A stretch of 64,000 nucleotides of DNA, from positions 115,709 through 179,708 of the forward strand of contig VIKE01000008.1 in the NCBI GenBank assembly GCA_008080565.1, written 5' to 3'. The translations under genes were made by a program, and so were the position numbers. The notes under the pieces were generated by a model. The model was not told the origin of the DNA. It did not search any database and saw only the letters and a program-made list of their open reading frames with translations. This DNA comes from Rhodocyclaceae bacterium. GTDB taxonomy: Bacteria; Pseudomonadota; Gammaproteobacteria; Burkholderiales; Rhodocyclaceae. Below are positions 16,092 to 25,371 of the stretch, piece after piece. The stretch's first letter is position 1. Each line of letters begins with the position of its first letter.

Positions 16092-17134
16092 ATGAAAAAC
16101 GGACGTTCTCTGAGCGCCAACTACTTTCGAAGAAGGACTTGATCGTGCCCTCGGCACTGGTCCGCCATGCCACCGACGAGCAGGGCGAAACCCGCCTGAT
16201 CATTGAGGAAGGCAGCAACCCGGTACAGTATGGCGTCACGCCCCTGGCGCGGCGCCAGTTGGCGGACAAGCTGAAGATTCCGTATGCCTATTTCGAGCGC
16301 ATGCGTGAAGAGCTGCCCACCTTGCTCGATCGCAATGTAAACACCTGGCTGCAAAATGAGGAAGAGCGGCGCATGCTGCGTACCCTGGATGGTCAGGTAC
16401 GTGCGGTGTTGTCGGATCGCTACCGCCGCCTGGACAACTTCGACCTGGCCGAGAGCGTGCTGCCCATCCTGCAGCAGTTGCCTGAGGTCCGTTTCGAATC
16501 GGTCGAACTGACTGAGACCAAGATGTATCTGAAGTGCATCACGCCGCGCCTGAAATATGAGATGGCACCCGGTGATGTTGTGCAGGCCGGTGTCGTGATC
16601 TCGAACTCGGAGGTCGGCCAGGGCACGCTGTCAGTGCAGCCACTGCTCTTCCGGCTGGTGTGCAGCAATGGCCTGATCGTGCCTGATCGCTCATTGCGCA
16701 AGACGCACGTCGGTCGCGCGCTCGGTGGCGAAGATGAACGCATCCAGGTGTACCAGGACGACACCCTGCGCGCCGACGACAAGGCCTTTTTCCTGAAAGT
16801 ACGCGACGTAGTGCAGGCGGCCGTATCGGAAGCCACCTTCCGCCAGACGGCGCAGAAGTTGCAGAAGACGCTCAATATTCCGCTGGTGGGCGATCCGGTG
16901 AAGACGATTGAGGTGCTGGCCCAGCGCTACCTGCTGAACGAAGGCGAACGGGCCGGCGTACTGCGCCATCTGATCGCCGAGGGGGAGTTGTCGGGCTACG
17001 GTCTGGTCAATGCGGTAACGCACTACAGCCAGGAGGTCGAGGACTACGACCGCGCGACGGAATTCGAAGCCTTGGGCGGTCGGCTGATCGACTTGTCGGC
17101 CCACGAGTGGAAAGGACTGGCCGAAGCGGCCTGA
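16092..17134 (+). pseudogene. DUF932 family ICE protein, 5' end disrupted
   Basis: The conserved DUF932 body is intact in one frame: KKDLIVPSALVRHATDEQGE, YAYFERMREELPTLLDRNVNTWL, LSDRYRRLDNFDLAESVLP and LFRLVCSNGLIVPD. The expected start, ATG 16092 with AAGGAGATTG upstream (MKNGRSLS), is in a different frame and reaches TGA after 16 codons. The peptide joins naturally as MKNGRSLS...RQLLSKKDLIV, implying a small deletion with frameshift near 16114. In-frame fallback starts are TTG 16139 and GTG 16145, giving ~330 residues. DUF932 proteins are common on plasmids and ICEs; function unknown. Confidence 0.75.
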
Positions 17135-17145
17135 TCCAGAAGCCT

Positions 17146-17188
17146 GTTGAAAGCCGGCCAGGACATTTGTCCTGGTTCGGCATTCAAC
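17146..17188. terminator. long, near-perfect inverted repeat after the DUF932 gene
   Basis: GTTGAAAGCCGGCCAGGACA pairs with TGTCCTGGTTCGGCATTCAAC around a TT loop, an almost perfect ~20 bp stem beginning 12 bases after the DUF932 stop. No T-tract follows, so it may be a bidirectional terminator, a remnant IS end or a protein-binding palindrome. It sits at the junction between the ICE-like genes and the cobalamin block. Confidence 0.6.
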
Positions 17189-17540
17189 TACTCAAAAGCA
17201 CCTTGATAACCCTGATTTTTCTGCAAATCGATTTCCGTGATTGACGAGCACACAAAATGTAGCAAGGCAGCAGGCCCCGCAATAGGGAAACAAATTGGAA
17301 AATTCGGCCACCGGCAGCAGCGGGCCCATAACCGCCTGATGTCAAATAAAAACCTTCCGGCGGTTTAGTGATTAGATAGCTGCCGCTCAGCGGCATCAAC
17401 TGTCGCCCGTTAATCCGCGATAGCAATGGGTGGAGATTACTATCGAAAAGGAATCAAACATATCCAAGGCTTTCACTGTGAACTTATTTTGACTCTCTCA
17501 AACTAGGCAACAAGGGATTTCCTGTAGAATAACATGCAAT
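17189..17540 (+). other. gene-free region upstream of the first B12 riboswitch
   Basis: About 350 bases of AT-richer sequence than the surroundings, with no credible ORF. It presumably holds the promoter of the cobalamin operon, but no clean -35/-10 pair with standard spacing was found. A TAGAAT (17525-17530) is a possible -10. Confidence 0.4.
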
Positions 17541-17727
17541 TTAGGTGCCTTGCCTCACGTCTGTGGGGCGGGTGAAACGGGAAGCCGGTGACGTTCGAGC
17601 CAACAACTCAACCATTCCGGCGCAGCCCCCGCTGCTGTAAGCCTGACGAATTTGCCCTACGCCACTGTGTCCGCACGGGAAGGTTGGCAAACGAGGATGA
17701 AGGCGAGCCAGAAGACCGGCCTAAATC
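17541..17727 (+). promoter_or_regulatory. cobalamin riboswitch ahead of cbiM
   Basis: The conserved core elements appear in order: GGGTGAAACGGGAAGCCGGTG, CAGCCCCCGCTGCTGTAA, CCACTG, GGGAAGGTTGGC, and the B12 box AAGGCGAGCCAGAAGACCGGCC. About 145 bases of leader remain before the cbiM ATG and would hold the expression platform. With adenosyl- or methylcobalamin bound it should lower expression of the uptake/biosynthesis operon. Confidence 0.92.
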
Positions 17728-17871
17728 AAATGATGTGCCATTCCCCGGGGTGACGGGAGCGGTTCTGTTGATTTGCGCCTGTCTTTTCCGTTTCCGGCCG
17801 TCTCTTCCGATCTGCATTTTTCATAGCCCCAGCCTGGCACTTTTGGCCACTTCTCGCTGTGGGAGAGAACA

Positions 17872-18549
17872 ATGCACATTATGGAAGGCTTCCTGCCGCT
17901 CCAACACGCCGTCGGCTGGACAGTGGCGTCAGCCCCTTTTGTCGCCTGGGGCCTGCATGCCATCAAAAAACGCATCCACGAACAGCCAGAACAGCGCATG
18001 CTGCTTGGCGTTGCTGCCGCTTTCTCCTTCGTGCTGTCGGCCCTCAAGCTGCCCTCGGTCACCGGCAGTTGCTCGCACCCGACCGGCACCGGCCTCGGCG
18101 CCCTGCTCTTCGGGCCGGCCGCCATGGCGCCGATTGGCGCCGTCGTCCTGCTCTTTCAGGCCCTGCTGCTGGCCCACGGCGGGCTGACCACGCTCGGCGC
18201 CAACCTGTTTTCGATGGCCATCGTCGGCCCCTTTGTCGCGGCCGGCATTTTCCGCCTCGCCCGTGGCCTCAAGCTACCCTTTGCGCTCAGTGTATTTCTC
18301 GCCGCCAGCCTGGCTGACTTGATGACTTACGTAACGACCTCGGCGCAGCTGGCCTGGGCCTTTCCTGATCCGCTCGGCGGTTTTACGGCTTCGTTTGCCA
18401 AGTTCGCGAGCATTTTTGCGATCACCCAGATTCCCCTGGCAATCAGCGAAGGCCTGCTCACCGTGGTTATTTTCAACGCCCTCGCCCGCTTTAACCCGCA
18501 GGAGTTGCGCGACATGAAGCTGCTGCCGACCAACGAGGCACGGGCATGA
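17872..18549 (+). CDS. cbiM: cobalt ECF transporter S component CbiM
   Basis: 225-residue polytopic membrane protein. The N-terminus [10 protein letters not shown] is the hallmark of CbiM/NikM, whose N-terminal His/Met chelate the metal. [21 protein letters not shown] and [20 protein letters not shown] are the conserved substrate-side loops. It recognises Co(II) in the inner membrane together with CbiN, CbiQ and CbiO. It is the first gene after the B12 riboswitch and overlaps cbiN by four bases. Ni(II) specificity cannot be excluded by sequence alone, but the cobalamin context makes cobalt very likely. Confidence 0.96.
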   Translation: MHIMEGFLPLQHAVGWTVASAPFVAWGLHAIKKRIHEQPEQRMLLGVAAAFSFVLSALKLPSVTGSCSHPTGTGLGALLFGPAAMAPIGAVVLLFQALLLAHGGLTTLGANLFSMAIVGPFVAAGIFRLARGLKLPFALSVFLAASLADLMTYVTTSAQLAWAFPDPLGGFTASFAKFASIFAITQIPLAISEGLLTVVIFNALARFNPQELRDMKLLPTNEARA

Positions 18550-18908
18550 AACGCCACCAGAATTTACTGCTCCTGATCGCCGTCGTGCTGCTTGCTGCCT
18601 TGCCGCTGTGGCTGGTGCAGAAGCCCGCAGCGGATGCTGACGGCAAGGCGGCCGAGATTTTTGCCGGAGCCGACAACAAGGCCAAAGACCTGATCGGCGT
18701 CATCGCGCCGGACTACCGGCCGTGGTTCGAACCCATCCTCGAACCGGCCAGCGGCGAGATTTCTTCGCTGCTCTTTGCCTTGCAGGCCGCGCTGGGGGCC
18801 GGCTTCATCGGCTATTACCTCGGCGCTTCGGTGACCCGCGAAAAAATGCGGCGCGAGATGGCCGAACAAATGGCCAAACCACAGGAAAAGCAAACCCTTG
18901 CTGATTGA
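18546..18908 (+). CDS. cbiN: cobalt transport protein CbiN
   Basis: 120 residues with two transmembrane helices (about 7-24 and 82-98) flanking a periplasmic loop containing [52 protein letters not shown], the typical CbiN sequence. It is the auxiliary subunit needed with CbiM for cobalt uptake. ATGA overlap with cbiM and an 11-base overlap with cbiQ indicate tight coupling. The charged C-terminal tail is slightly longer than usual. Confidence 0.95.
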   Translation: MKRHQNLLLLIAVVLLAALPLWLVQKPAADADGKAAEIFAGADNKAKDLIGVIAPDYRPWFEPILEPASGEISSLLFALQAALGAGFIGYYLGASVTREKMRREMAEQMAKPQEKQTLAD

Positions 18909-19638
18909 GCAGTCGGCTTACAGCAATCGCTGGCGCTACGTTTCGCCGGCGGCCAAGGGGCTTTTTGCCGCCTGTGGCTTTATTGCCATTTTTGCCGCCA
19001 AATCGCCGTTGACCGCAACACTGGTCGCCGGACTCTTGCTGCTGGTCACCCTGATCGGCGCCGGCATCACGCCCGGCCGCTATTTGCGTATTGCCACGCC
19101 GGCCCTGTTTTTTCTTGCCATGGGCAGCCTGTCGCTGGCCTTTGCGGTCGATGTCGGTGATGGCCAGCCATTGTTGCACCTCGCCCCGAACGGCCTGTCC
19201 AAACTGGCCGAAGTCGGCACGCGCTCGCTGGGCGCGCTGGCGGCGCTCCTTTTCCTCGTGTTGACGACACCGCTGGTCGACCTGATCGCCCTGCTCCGCC
19301 GCCTCAAAACACCCGAGTTGCTGCTCGAAATCATGGTGCTTTGCTACCGCATGCTCTTTGTTTTTTCCGCTGCCGTGCATGAAACATGGAACGCGCAATC
19401 GGCTCGTCTTGGTTATGCCAGCGCCCGGCTGACCGTCCGCTCACTGGGCGGCCTCGCTGCCAACCTGACGCTGCAGGTCTGGCAGCGCGCCCACGCCCTG
19501 CACCTGGCCGCCCAGGCACGCAATAACGATGGCCCGCTGCGCTTTCTCGAAGCGAGCTTTGCCAACAGTCGCCGCGATTGCCGCATTGCCGGGCTGGCCG
19601 GCGCCGGCCTGATCGCCTTTGCCGTGGGCATGGCATGA
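18898..19638 (+). CDS. cbiQ: cobalt ECF transporter T component CbiQ
   Basis: 246-residue transmembrane protein started at TTG 18898, inside the end of cbiN, giving [22 protein letters not shown], a normal CbiQ N-terminus. TPELLLEIMVLCYRMLFVF and WNAQSARLGYAS are the coupling-helix regions that contact the CbiO ATPase. Several hydrophobic helices fall in residues 20-130. It ends in an ATGA overlap with cbiO. It transmits ATP hydrolysis to CbiM during cobalt import. Confidence 0.93.
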   Translation: MLIEQSAYSNRWRYVSPAAKGLFAACGFIAIFAAKSPLTATLVAGLLLLVTLIGAGITPGRYLRIATPALFFLAMGSLSLAFAVDVGDGQPLLHLAPNGLSKLAEVGTRSLGALAALLFLVLTTPLVDLIALLRRLKTPELLLEIMVLCYRMLFVFSAAVHETWNAQSARLGYASARLTVRSLGGLAANLTLQVWQRAHALHLAAQARNNDGPLRFLEASFANSRRDCRIAGLAGAGLIAFAVGMA

Positions 19639-20513
19639 ACAGCCCACTGCTCGAGCTGAGCCAGGTCAGCTATCGTTATCCCGATGGCAGCATCGGTCTC
19701 GACGGCTGTTCGCTGCGCATCGCACGCGGCAGCCGCAATGTGCTGATCGGTGCCAACGGTTCGGGCAAAACCACTCTGTTTCAACACTGCAACGGCCTCT
19801 TGCGAGCGCAGTCCGGCGCTGTGCGCTATGGCGGCAAGGACATCGATTACGGCCGGGCTGGCCTGCGCGATTTGCGCGGCAAGGTCGGCATGGTTTTCCA
19901 GAACCCGGATCACCAGCTATTTTCAGCCAGCGTTCAGGAAGACGTTTCCTTCGGCCCGCTCAACCTGGGACTGGACATGGCGACGGTACGCCAGCGCGTC
20001 ACCGCCGCCCTGCAGGCAGTCGGCATGGCAGAACACGCCAACAAGGCCGTGCACAACCTGAGTTTTGGCCAGAAAAAACGCGTCTGCATTGCCGGCGTAC
20101 TGGCCATGGAGCCGGAACTGCTGGTGCTCGACGAACCGATGGCCGGCCTCGACCACGCCATGCAGAAAGAGTTGCTGGCGGTGCTCGATGGCCTGCACCG
20201 ACGCGGCATCACGCTGCTCTTGGCCACCCACAATATCGACTTCGCCTATCGCTGGGCCGAGCACATCCACCTGATGGCCGGCGGCCGCTGCACCGTTTCG
20301 CTGAACGCCAGCGAACTCGGCGAGCACGCCGCCGCACTTGCTGCGGTCGGCCTGCCCTTGCCGGAAGTCATCAACCTGCACAGGGGGCTGGTCGATTGCG
20401 GATTGTTGCCAGCCACGCCCGCCCCACGGTGCACCCACAGCCTGCTATCCATGCTGGCCAACGTGAATATTGCAAAGGAAACCCATGAAAAATTGCCGCA
20501 AATTCCGTGTTGA
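19635..20513 (+). CDS. cbiO: cobalt ECF transporter ATPase CbiO
   Basis: ABC ATPase of 292 residues from ATG 19635; the longer track ORF begins inside cbiQ. Walker A is GANGSGKTT (39-47), the Q-loop region is GMVFQNPDHQLFSASVQEDV, the signature is LSFGQKKRV, Walker B is LLVLDEPMAGLD and the switch His is in LLATHNIDFAY. All catalytic motifs are intact. The extended FSASVQEDVSFGP segment is typical of ECF-type ATPases. It powers the CbiMNQ cobalt transporter. Overlap with cbiQ is four bases; cobM follows after 18. Confidence 0.95.
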   Translation: MNSPLLELSQVSYRYPDGSIGLDGCSLRIARGSRNVLIGANGSGKTTLFQHCNGLLRAQSGAVRYGGKDIDYGRAGLRDLRGKVGMVFQNPDHQLFSASVQEDVSFGPLNLGLDMATVRQRVTAALQAVGMAEHANKAVHNLSFGQKKRVCIAGVLAMEPELLVLDEPMAGLDHAMQKELLAVLDGLHRRGITLLLATHNIDFAYRWAEHIHLMAGGRCTVSLNASELGEHAAALAAVGLPLPEVINLHRGLVDCGLLPATPAPRCTHSLLSMLANVNIAKETHEKLPQIPC

Positions 20514-20531
20514 CCGTAACACTTTCGTTTT

Positions 20532-21326
20532 ATGAGCGGAAAAATCTGGTTTGTCGGCGCCGGCCCGGGCGACCCCGACCTGATCACCGTCAAGGGCCGC
20601 AAGCTGCTGGAAGAATCGGGCGCCGTGCTCTTCGCCGGCTCGCTGGTCGATCAGGCGGCGACGCTATTCACGCCGGAAGGCTGCGACATCCGCGACTCCA
20701 AGGACATGACGCTGGAAGAGATGACCGACTGGCTGATCGCCGCCGCGGCCAAGCATAGAACCGTCGTCCGCCTGCAAACCGGTGACCCCGGCCTCTACGG
20801 CGCGTTGATCGAGATGACCCGGCCGCTGACTGCCGCCGACATTGAATGGGCCGTGGTGCCGGGCGTTTCCTCTGCCATGGCCTCGATGGCCGCGGCCGGC
20901 GAAACCTTGACCCTGCCCGAAGTCACCCAGACCGTGATCCTCACCCGCGTTGCCGGCCGCACGCCGATGCCGCCAGGTGAGGACCTCGAGTCGCTGGCCG
21001 CGCACAAAGCCACGCTCTGCATCTACCTGTCGATCACCTTGCTGCACAAGGTGCAGGAGGCGCTACTTGCCGCCGGCTGGTCGGAGGACTCACCGATTCT
21101 CGTCGTCCAGAAAGCCTGCTGGCCGGGCGCAGAGAAGATCGTGCGCGGCACGATCAAGGACATCAAACGCAAGTGTCAGGACGAGAAGATCGCCAGCCAG
21201 GCCATGATCATCGCCAGCCCGACGCTGGGCGCGGCAGACTGGCCGGACCTGATCCGCTCCAAGCTTTACGACCCGAGCTTCACCCACCGATTTCGCAAGG
21301 CGACCGAGAAACCCAATGACCAATGA
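20532..21326 (+). CDS. cobM: precorrin-4/cobalt-precorrin-4 C11-methyltransferase
   Basis: 264-residue SAM-dependent uroporphyrinogen-III-type methyltransferase (CobM/CbiF). The N-terminal VGAGPGDPDLITVKGRKLL (6-24) is the family P-loop, RLQTGDPGLYGALIEM and WAVVPGVSSAMASMAA are the SAM/substrate loops, and HKATLCIYLSITLLHKV fits CobM best. It methylates C11 during corrin ring contraction. In this cobalt-early cluster (CbiX, CbiD and CbiG present) it should act as CbiF. Its 3' end overlaps cbiX by 11 bases. Confidence 0.95.
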   Translation: MSGKIWFVGAGPGDPDLITVKGRKLLEESGAVLFAGSLVDQAATLFTPEGCDIRDSKDMTLEEMTDWLIAAAAKHRTVVRLQTGDPGLYGALIEMTRPLTAADIEWAVVPGVSSAMASMAAAGETLTLPEVTQTVILTRVAGRTPMPPGEDLESLAAHKATLCIYLSITLLHKVQEALLAAGWSEDSPILVVQKACWPGAEKIVRGTIKDIKRKCQDEKIASQAMIIASPTLGAADWPDLIRSKLYDPSFTHRFRKATEKPNDQ

Positions 21327-22245
21327 CACCACCATCCTCCTCGTCGGCCACGGCTCACGCGGCCGCGAGGGCAACAAGGAAACGATCAATTTCGCCGCGC
21401 AGTGGCGCGAACTTCATCCCGAATGGCGGATTGAAGTCTGCTTTATCGAGCACGCCGATGTGCTGCTCGACGACGGGCTCGACCGCGCCACGCGCAATGC
21501 CACACGTGTCATCGCCATTCCCTTCATCCTGAATGCCGCCGGCCACGTCAAGATGGAATTGCCGCACGCGCTGGATGAGGCCCGTGAGCGCCACCCCGGC
21601 GTCGAGTTTGTCGTCACCCGCCACCTTGGCATGGGGCGCGAGATATTTGCTGTGCTGCAAGGCCAGCTTGACCGCCTGATGAAGCAGCTGGCGATGCCCG
21701 ATCCGATGACTACCGGCGTCGTGCTGCTTGGCCGCGGTTCGTCAGATGCCGGCGCCAATGGTGAGCTGGCCAAGATGGCGCGCTGGATTTTCGAGGACAA
21801 CGACCACGAACTGGTCGATCTGGCCTTTACCGGCGTCACCTGGCCGCGTCTGGAAACCGTCGTCCAGCGCCACGTCAAGCTGGGCATCATGCAGGTCGCC
21901 ATCATTCCGGTTTACCTGTTCACCGGCGTGCTCATCGAGCGCATCAAGGAACAGGTAGTACGCCTGCAACGCCAGTACCCGCAGGTCAGTTTCGCGCTCG
22001 GTACGCACTTTGGCTTCGACAAGGGCATTTTCGAACTGCTCGACGCCAAGATCGACGGCGAGCAACCTGAAGGCGGCATGCTCGAATGCGACGGCTGCAA
22101 GTACCGCGAAGCCGCCGAGGAAGAACATCTGCACGACCACAGCCACACGGCAACCGGTGCGGCAACGCCCGGCTGCGGCCATGCACTCGGCCACGACCAC
22201 GGGCATGCCCATGCCCACCCGAATTGCGATCACGCTCACGCCTGA
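21316..22245 (+). CDS. cbiX: sirohydrochlorin cobaltochelatase CbiX with His-rich tail
   Basis: A 309-residue, two-domain (long) CbiX. The first chelatase half contains ILLVGHGSRGREGNKE and IPFILNAAGHVKMELP with the metal-binding His residues. The second half has GVVLLGRGSSDAGANGEL and IIPVYLFTGVLIERI. The C-terminus is strongly His-rich (EEEHLHDHSH ... GHDHGHAHAHPNCDHAHA), a probable cobalt store. It also has CDGCKYREA, a short Cys motif seen in some CbiX proteins near an iron-sulfur site. It inserts Co(II) into sirohydrochlorin, committing to the anaerobic route. Confidence 0.94.
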   Translation: MTNDTTILLVGHGSRGREGNKETINFAAQWRELHPEWRIEVCFIEHADVLLDDGLDRATRNATRVIAIPFILNAAGHVKMELPHALDEARERHPGVEFVVTRHLGMGREIFAVLQGQLDRLMKQLAMPDPMTTGVVLLGRGSSDAGANGELAKMARWIFEDNDHELVDLAFTGVTWPRLETVVQRHVKLGIMQVAIIPVYLFTGVLIERIKEQVVRLQRQYPQVSFALGTHFGFDKGIFELLDAKIDGEQPEGGMLECDGCKYREAAEEEHLHDHSHTATGAATPGCGHALGHDHGHAHAHPNCDHAHA

Positions 22246-22261
22246 GATCAGGGAGAAAACC

Positions 22262-22939
22262 ATGACCATCAATACCGCCACCGAACAACTGACCGCCGCC
22301 GGCCGTGCCATCGAACACGAATCCTTCGCCGTCATCGACGCCGAAGCCGGCCCGCACCATTACACCGCCGAGCAATGGCCGCTGGTCCGCCGGATGATCC
22401 ACGCCAACGCCGATTTCGAATTCAACGGTCTGACTGCCTTCCATCCGGAGGCGATGCGCGCCGGTTTTCAGGCGGTCTTGAAGGGCAACACGCCTATCGT
22501 CGCCGACGTCGAAATGATTTGCGTCGGCCTCTCCAAGCCGCGCCTCGCCCACTTCGGCCTGACTACCCATCACTACATTTCCGACGAGGATGTGATCGCC
22601 CAGGCCAAGCTAGAAAACAGCACCCGTGCCGTGCAGGCGATGCGCAAGGCGCACCGACTGGGCAAGCTCGACGGCGCCATCGTCGGCATCGGCAATGCGC
22701 CAACCGCGCTGATCGAACTGGTGCGCCTGATTCGCGAAGAAGGTGTGCGTCCGGCGCTGGTCGTTGCGATGCCGGTCGGTTTCGTATCGGCGGCCGAATC
22801 GAAGGATTTGATGATGACTGTCAACGACGTACCGTGGGTCGCCATCAAGGGACGCAAGGGCGGCTCGACGTTGGTCGTTGCCGCCATCCACGCCATGCTG
22901 TCGCTGGCCGAAGCCGAACAGAACAAGCAAGCGGCCTGA
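22262..22939 (+). CDS. cbiC: precorrin-8X/cobalt-precorrin-8 methylmutase
   Basis: 225 residues from ATG 22262, preceded by AGGGAG; the track's earlier start lies within cbiX. SFAVIDAEAG, the segment VRRMIHANADFEF with the catalytic His, and GNAPTALIEL are diagnostic for CbiC/CobH. It moves the C11 methyl group to C12, giving cobyrinate. The short gap to cbiX (16 bases) and to cbiD (7 bases) fits one operon. Confidence 0.96.
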   Translation: MTINTATEQLTAAGRAIEHESFAVIDAEAGPHHYTAEQWPLVRRMIHANADFEFNGLTAFHPEAMRAGFQAVLKGNTPIVADVEMICVGLSKPRLAHFGLTTHHYISDEDVIAQAKLENSTRAVQAMRKAHRLGKLDGAIVGIGNAPTALIELVRLIREEGVRPALVVAMPVGFVSAAESKDLMMTVNDVPWVAIKGRKGGSTLVVAAIHAMLSLAEAEQNKQAA

Positions 22940-22946
22940 GCGAGCG

Positions 22947-24098
22947 ATGAACGAAGAAAGCAAACCGGCCAAAGTCCGCAAGGGCGATGGTCGGCGCGAA
23001 CGCGGTAACCGCACCGGCTTCACCACCGGCGCCTGCTCGGCGGCAGCAGCGCGGGCGGCAACGCTTGGCCTGCTCAACAGCGAAGTCGCTGAGACGGTCG
23101 TTTGCCGTCTGCCGAACGGCAGCGAGGTCAGTTTTGCCGTGACCGACGGCTACGTCGAAGAGGTCGCCGGGCTGTCCCACGCGGTTATCATCAAGGATGC
23201 CGGCGATGACCCGGATGCGACACATGGCGCGCACATGACGGCCGATGTCCGCATTCTCAAGCATCGCGCCGGCGAAGTGCTGCTCAAGGGCGGTTTTGGC
23301 GTCGGCGTGGTGACCAAGGACGGCCTCGGTCTGGAAGTCGGCGGCCCGGCAATCAACCCCGTTCCCCGGCGCAACATCATCGATAACGTGCGTGCGGTGG
23401 CCAGCGAACTACTTGACCACGACGGTCTGGAAGTCACCATTTCCGTGCCGCTCGGTGACGAAATGGCAAAGAAGACGCTGAACGCCCGACTTGGCATTCT
23501 CGGCGGCATTTCCATTCTCGGCACTACCGGCATCGTCCGACCCTACTCGACTGCCGCCTTCCGCGCTAGCGTCGTGCAGGCCGTCGATGTCGCCGCCAAG
23601 CAGGGCCAGACCAGCGTTATTTTCACCACCGGCGGGCGCACCGAAAAGTTCGCCATGCGCCAATTGCCGGAACTGGATGAATCCTGTTTCGTGCAGATGG
23701 GCGACTTCGTCAAGGCAGCCTTCAGCAGCGCCATTAAGCGTGAATTCCCCAAGGTTTACGTTGGCGCGATGGTCGGAAAGCTAACCAAAATGTGCCAAGG
23801 GCTATCCGTCACCCACGCCTGGAAAGCCGAAATCGACCGCGACATCCTCGCTGAATCGGCGCAGGAAGTCGGTGTGCCGGCTGATCTGGTCGAAGAAATC
23901 CGCGCCGCCGAGACCGCACGCTTTGCCGCTGAACGCCTCGCCGCCCTCGGTCTCGCCATCGATTTCCATCGGACGCTGGCCGCCAAGGCCATACGCAGCC
24001 TGAAAACCTGTTACCCCGGCAATTACCACCTGACCATCCTCGTTTGCGATTTCGAGGGTCGGTTCATTTGTCGACTGGATGAAGATGAAGCCCTCTGA
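22947..24098 (+). CDS. cbiD: cobalt-precorrin-5B C1-methyltransferase CbiD
   Basis: 383 residues from ATG 22947 (MNEESKPAKVRKG). The highly conserved RTGFTTGACSAAAARAA (about 22-38) is the family hallmark. GLGLEVGGPAINPVPRRNI, ISILGTTGIVRPYSTAAF and VIFTTGGRTEKFA are further conserved blocks. CbiD methylates C1 in the anaerobic pathway and has no counterpart in the aerobic Cob route, so this gene sets the pathway type. It overlaps cbiET. Confidence 0.96.
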   Translation: MNEESKPAKVRKGDGRRERGNRTGFTTGACSAAAARAATLGLLNSEVAETVVCRLPNGSEVSFAVTDGYVEEVAGLSHAVIIKDAGDDPDATHGAHMTADVRILKHRAGEVLLKGGFGVGVVTKDGLGLEVGGPAINPVPRRNIIDNVRAVASELLDHDGLEVTISVPLGDEMAKKTLNARLGILGGISILGTTGIVRPYSTAAFRASVVQAVDVAAKQGQTSVIFTTGGRTEKFAMRQLPELDESCFVQMGDFVKAAFSSAIKREFPKVYVGAMVGKLTKMCQGLSVTHAWKAEIDRDILAESAQEVGVPADLVEEIRAAETARFAAERLAALGLAIDFHRTLAAKAIRSLKTCYPGNYHLTILVCDFEGRFICRLDEDEAL

Positions 24099-25371
24099 AC
24101 ATTGCACCCTGCTCGGCATACTCGACGACGGCTGGCCCGGTCTTTCCGATACTGCTCGCAAGCGCCTGGCTTCGGCTGATGTCGTGATTGGCGCCGGCCG
24201 CTCGCTGGAACTGGTACGCCCTTACCTCTCGACCACCGCCGTTTTGAAAGACATGGACGGCCTGCTCGGCCAGGTGCCCGGCTGGATCAGTGCCGCCCGT
24301 GAGGCAGGCCAGATAATCGTTGCGCTGGCTACCGGCGACCCGCTCTGCCACGGTATCGCCTCGTGGCTGACCACCAAACTGGGCCGTGGCGGTTTCGAGA
24401 TTCTGCCAGCAGTTTCCACCCTGCAACTGGCCTTCGCCCGTTTCAAAACGCCCTGGCAGGACATCATGATTTCGACCTGCCACAGCGCCGATGCCGGCGA
24501 GTGGTTTGTCGGCGCGACGCCGGCGCATGGCCTCTACAAGCTGATGCGGGCGATTGCCCTGCACCCGCGCGTGGCGCTGTTCACCGGCCCCGACAACAGC
24601 CCGGCGCGGCTGGCCCGGGCGCTGATTACCGCCGGCTATGGCGAGGAAGTGAAGCTGTCGATTGCCTGCCGCCTGCTGTTGCCCGATGAAGCGGTTTTCA
24701 CTGAACTTGCTGCGGTCGACGTCGCCAATCGGCAATTTCCTGAACCGAATGTCGTGCTCGTTGAACGCGCGCCGGATGCCGCCCGCCCGAGTTTTGGGCT
24801 GGAAGACCTCGACTACATCCAGCGTTCGCCGGAAAAAGGCCTGATCACCAAGCAGGAAGCGCGCGCCGTGTCGCTCGCCAAGATGCGCCTCAAGCCCGAT
24901 GCCATGGTCTGGGACATCGGCGCCGGCTCCGGCTCGGTCGGCCTCGAATGCGCCCGACTCGCGCCGCACGGCCATGTCTGGGCGATTGAAAAGAACGAAG
25001 GCGATGCCGCCAACGCGCGCGCCAACGCTGCACAGTTCCGCATCGGCAACTACACGCTGTTCGAAGGCAAAGCCCCGGCGCTACTCGACACCTGGCCGGA
25101 CCCGGACGCCGTATTCATCGGCGGTTCGGGCGGTGAACTCGCCGAGTTGATCAGCCTGATTCTCGGCCGCCTGAAACCGGGTGGCCGACTGGTGATGAAC
25201 TTCGTCACCATCGAAAACCTGGCTGTGGCGACTGCCGCCCTGAAAACCGCCGGTGCAGTCTGGGACGTCGTCCAACTGCAAGCCAGCCGCTCCCAACCGA
25301 TTCTCGACATGCACCGCCTGGCCGCCCAGAACCCGGTGTGGATTGTTACTGCCAGCAAGGGAAACGCATGA
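24079..25371 (+). CDS. cbiET: bifunctional cobalt-precorrin-7 C5-methyltransferase / C15-methyltransferase-decarboxylase (CbiE-CbiT fusion, CobL-like)
   Basis: 430-residue fusion. The N-terminal ~200 residues are CbiE (CTLLGILDDGWPGLSDTARKRLASADVVIGAGRSLELV and ALATGDPLCHGIASWL). The C-terminal ~190 are a class I SAM methyltransferase CbiT (MVWDIGAGSGSVGLECARLAPHGHVWAIEKNE and DAVFIGGSGGELAELI). Together they methylate C5 and C15 and decarboxylate the C12 acetate side chain. Start 24079 or the in-frame ATG 24085 are equally possible. It overlaps both neighbours, ending in ATGA with the CobI gene. Confidence 0.95.
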   Translation: MKMKPSEHCTLLGILDDGWPGLSDTARKRLASADVVIGAGRSLELVRPYLSTTAVLKDMDGLLGQVPGWISAAREAGQIIVALATGDPLCHGIASWLTTKLGRGGFEILPAVSTLQLAFARFKTPWQDIMISTCHSADAGEWFVGATPAHGLYKLMRAIALHPRVALFTGPDNSPARLARALITAGYGEEVKLSIACRLLLPDEAVFTELAAVDVANRQFPEPNVVLVERAPDAARPSFGLEDLDYIQRSPEKGLITKQEARAVSLAKMRLKPDAMVWDIGAGSGSVGLECARLAPHGHVWAIEKNEGDAANARANAAQFRIGNYTLFEGKAPALLDTWPDPDAVFIGGSGGELAELISLILGRLKPGGRLVMNFVTIENLAVATAALKTAGAVWDVVQLQASRSQPILDMHRLAAQNPVWIVTASKGNA

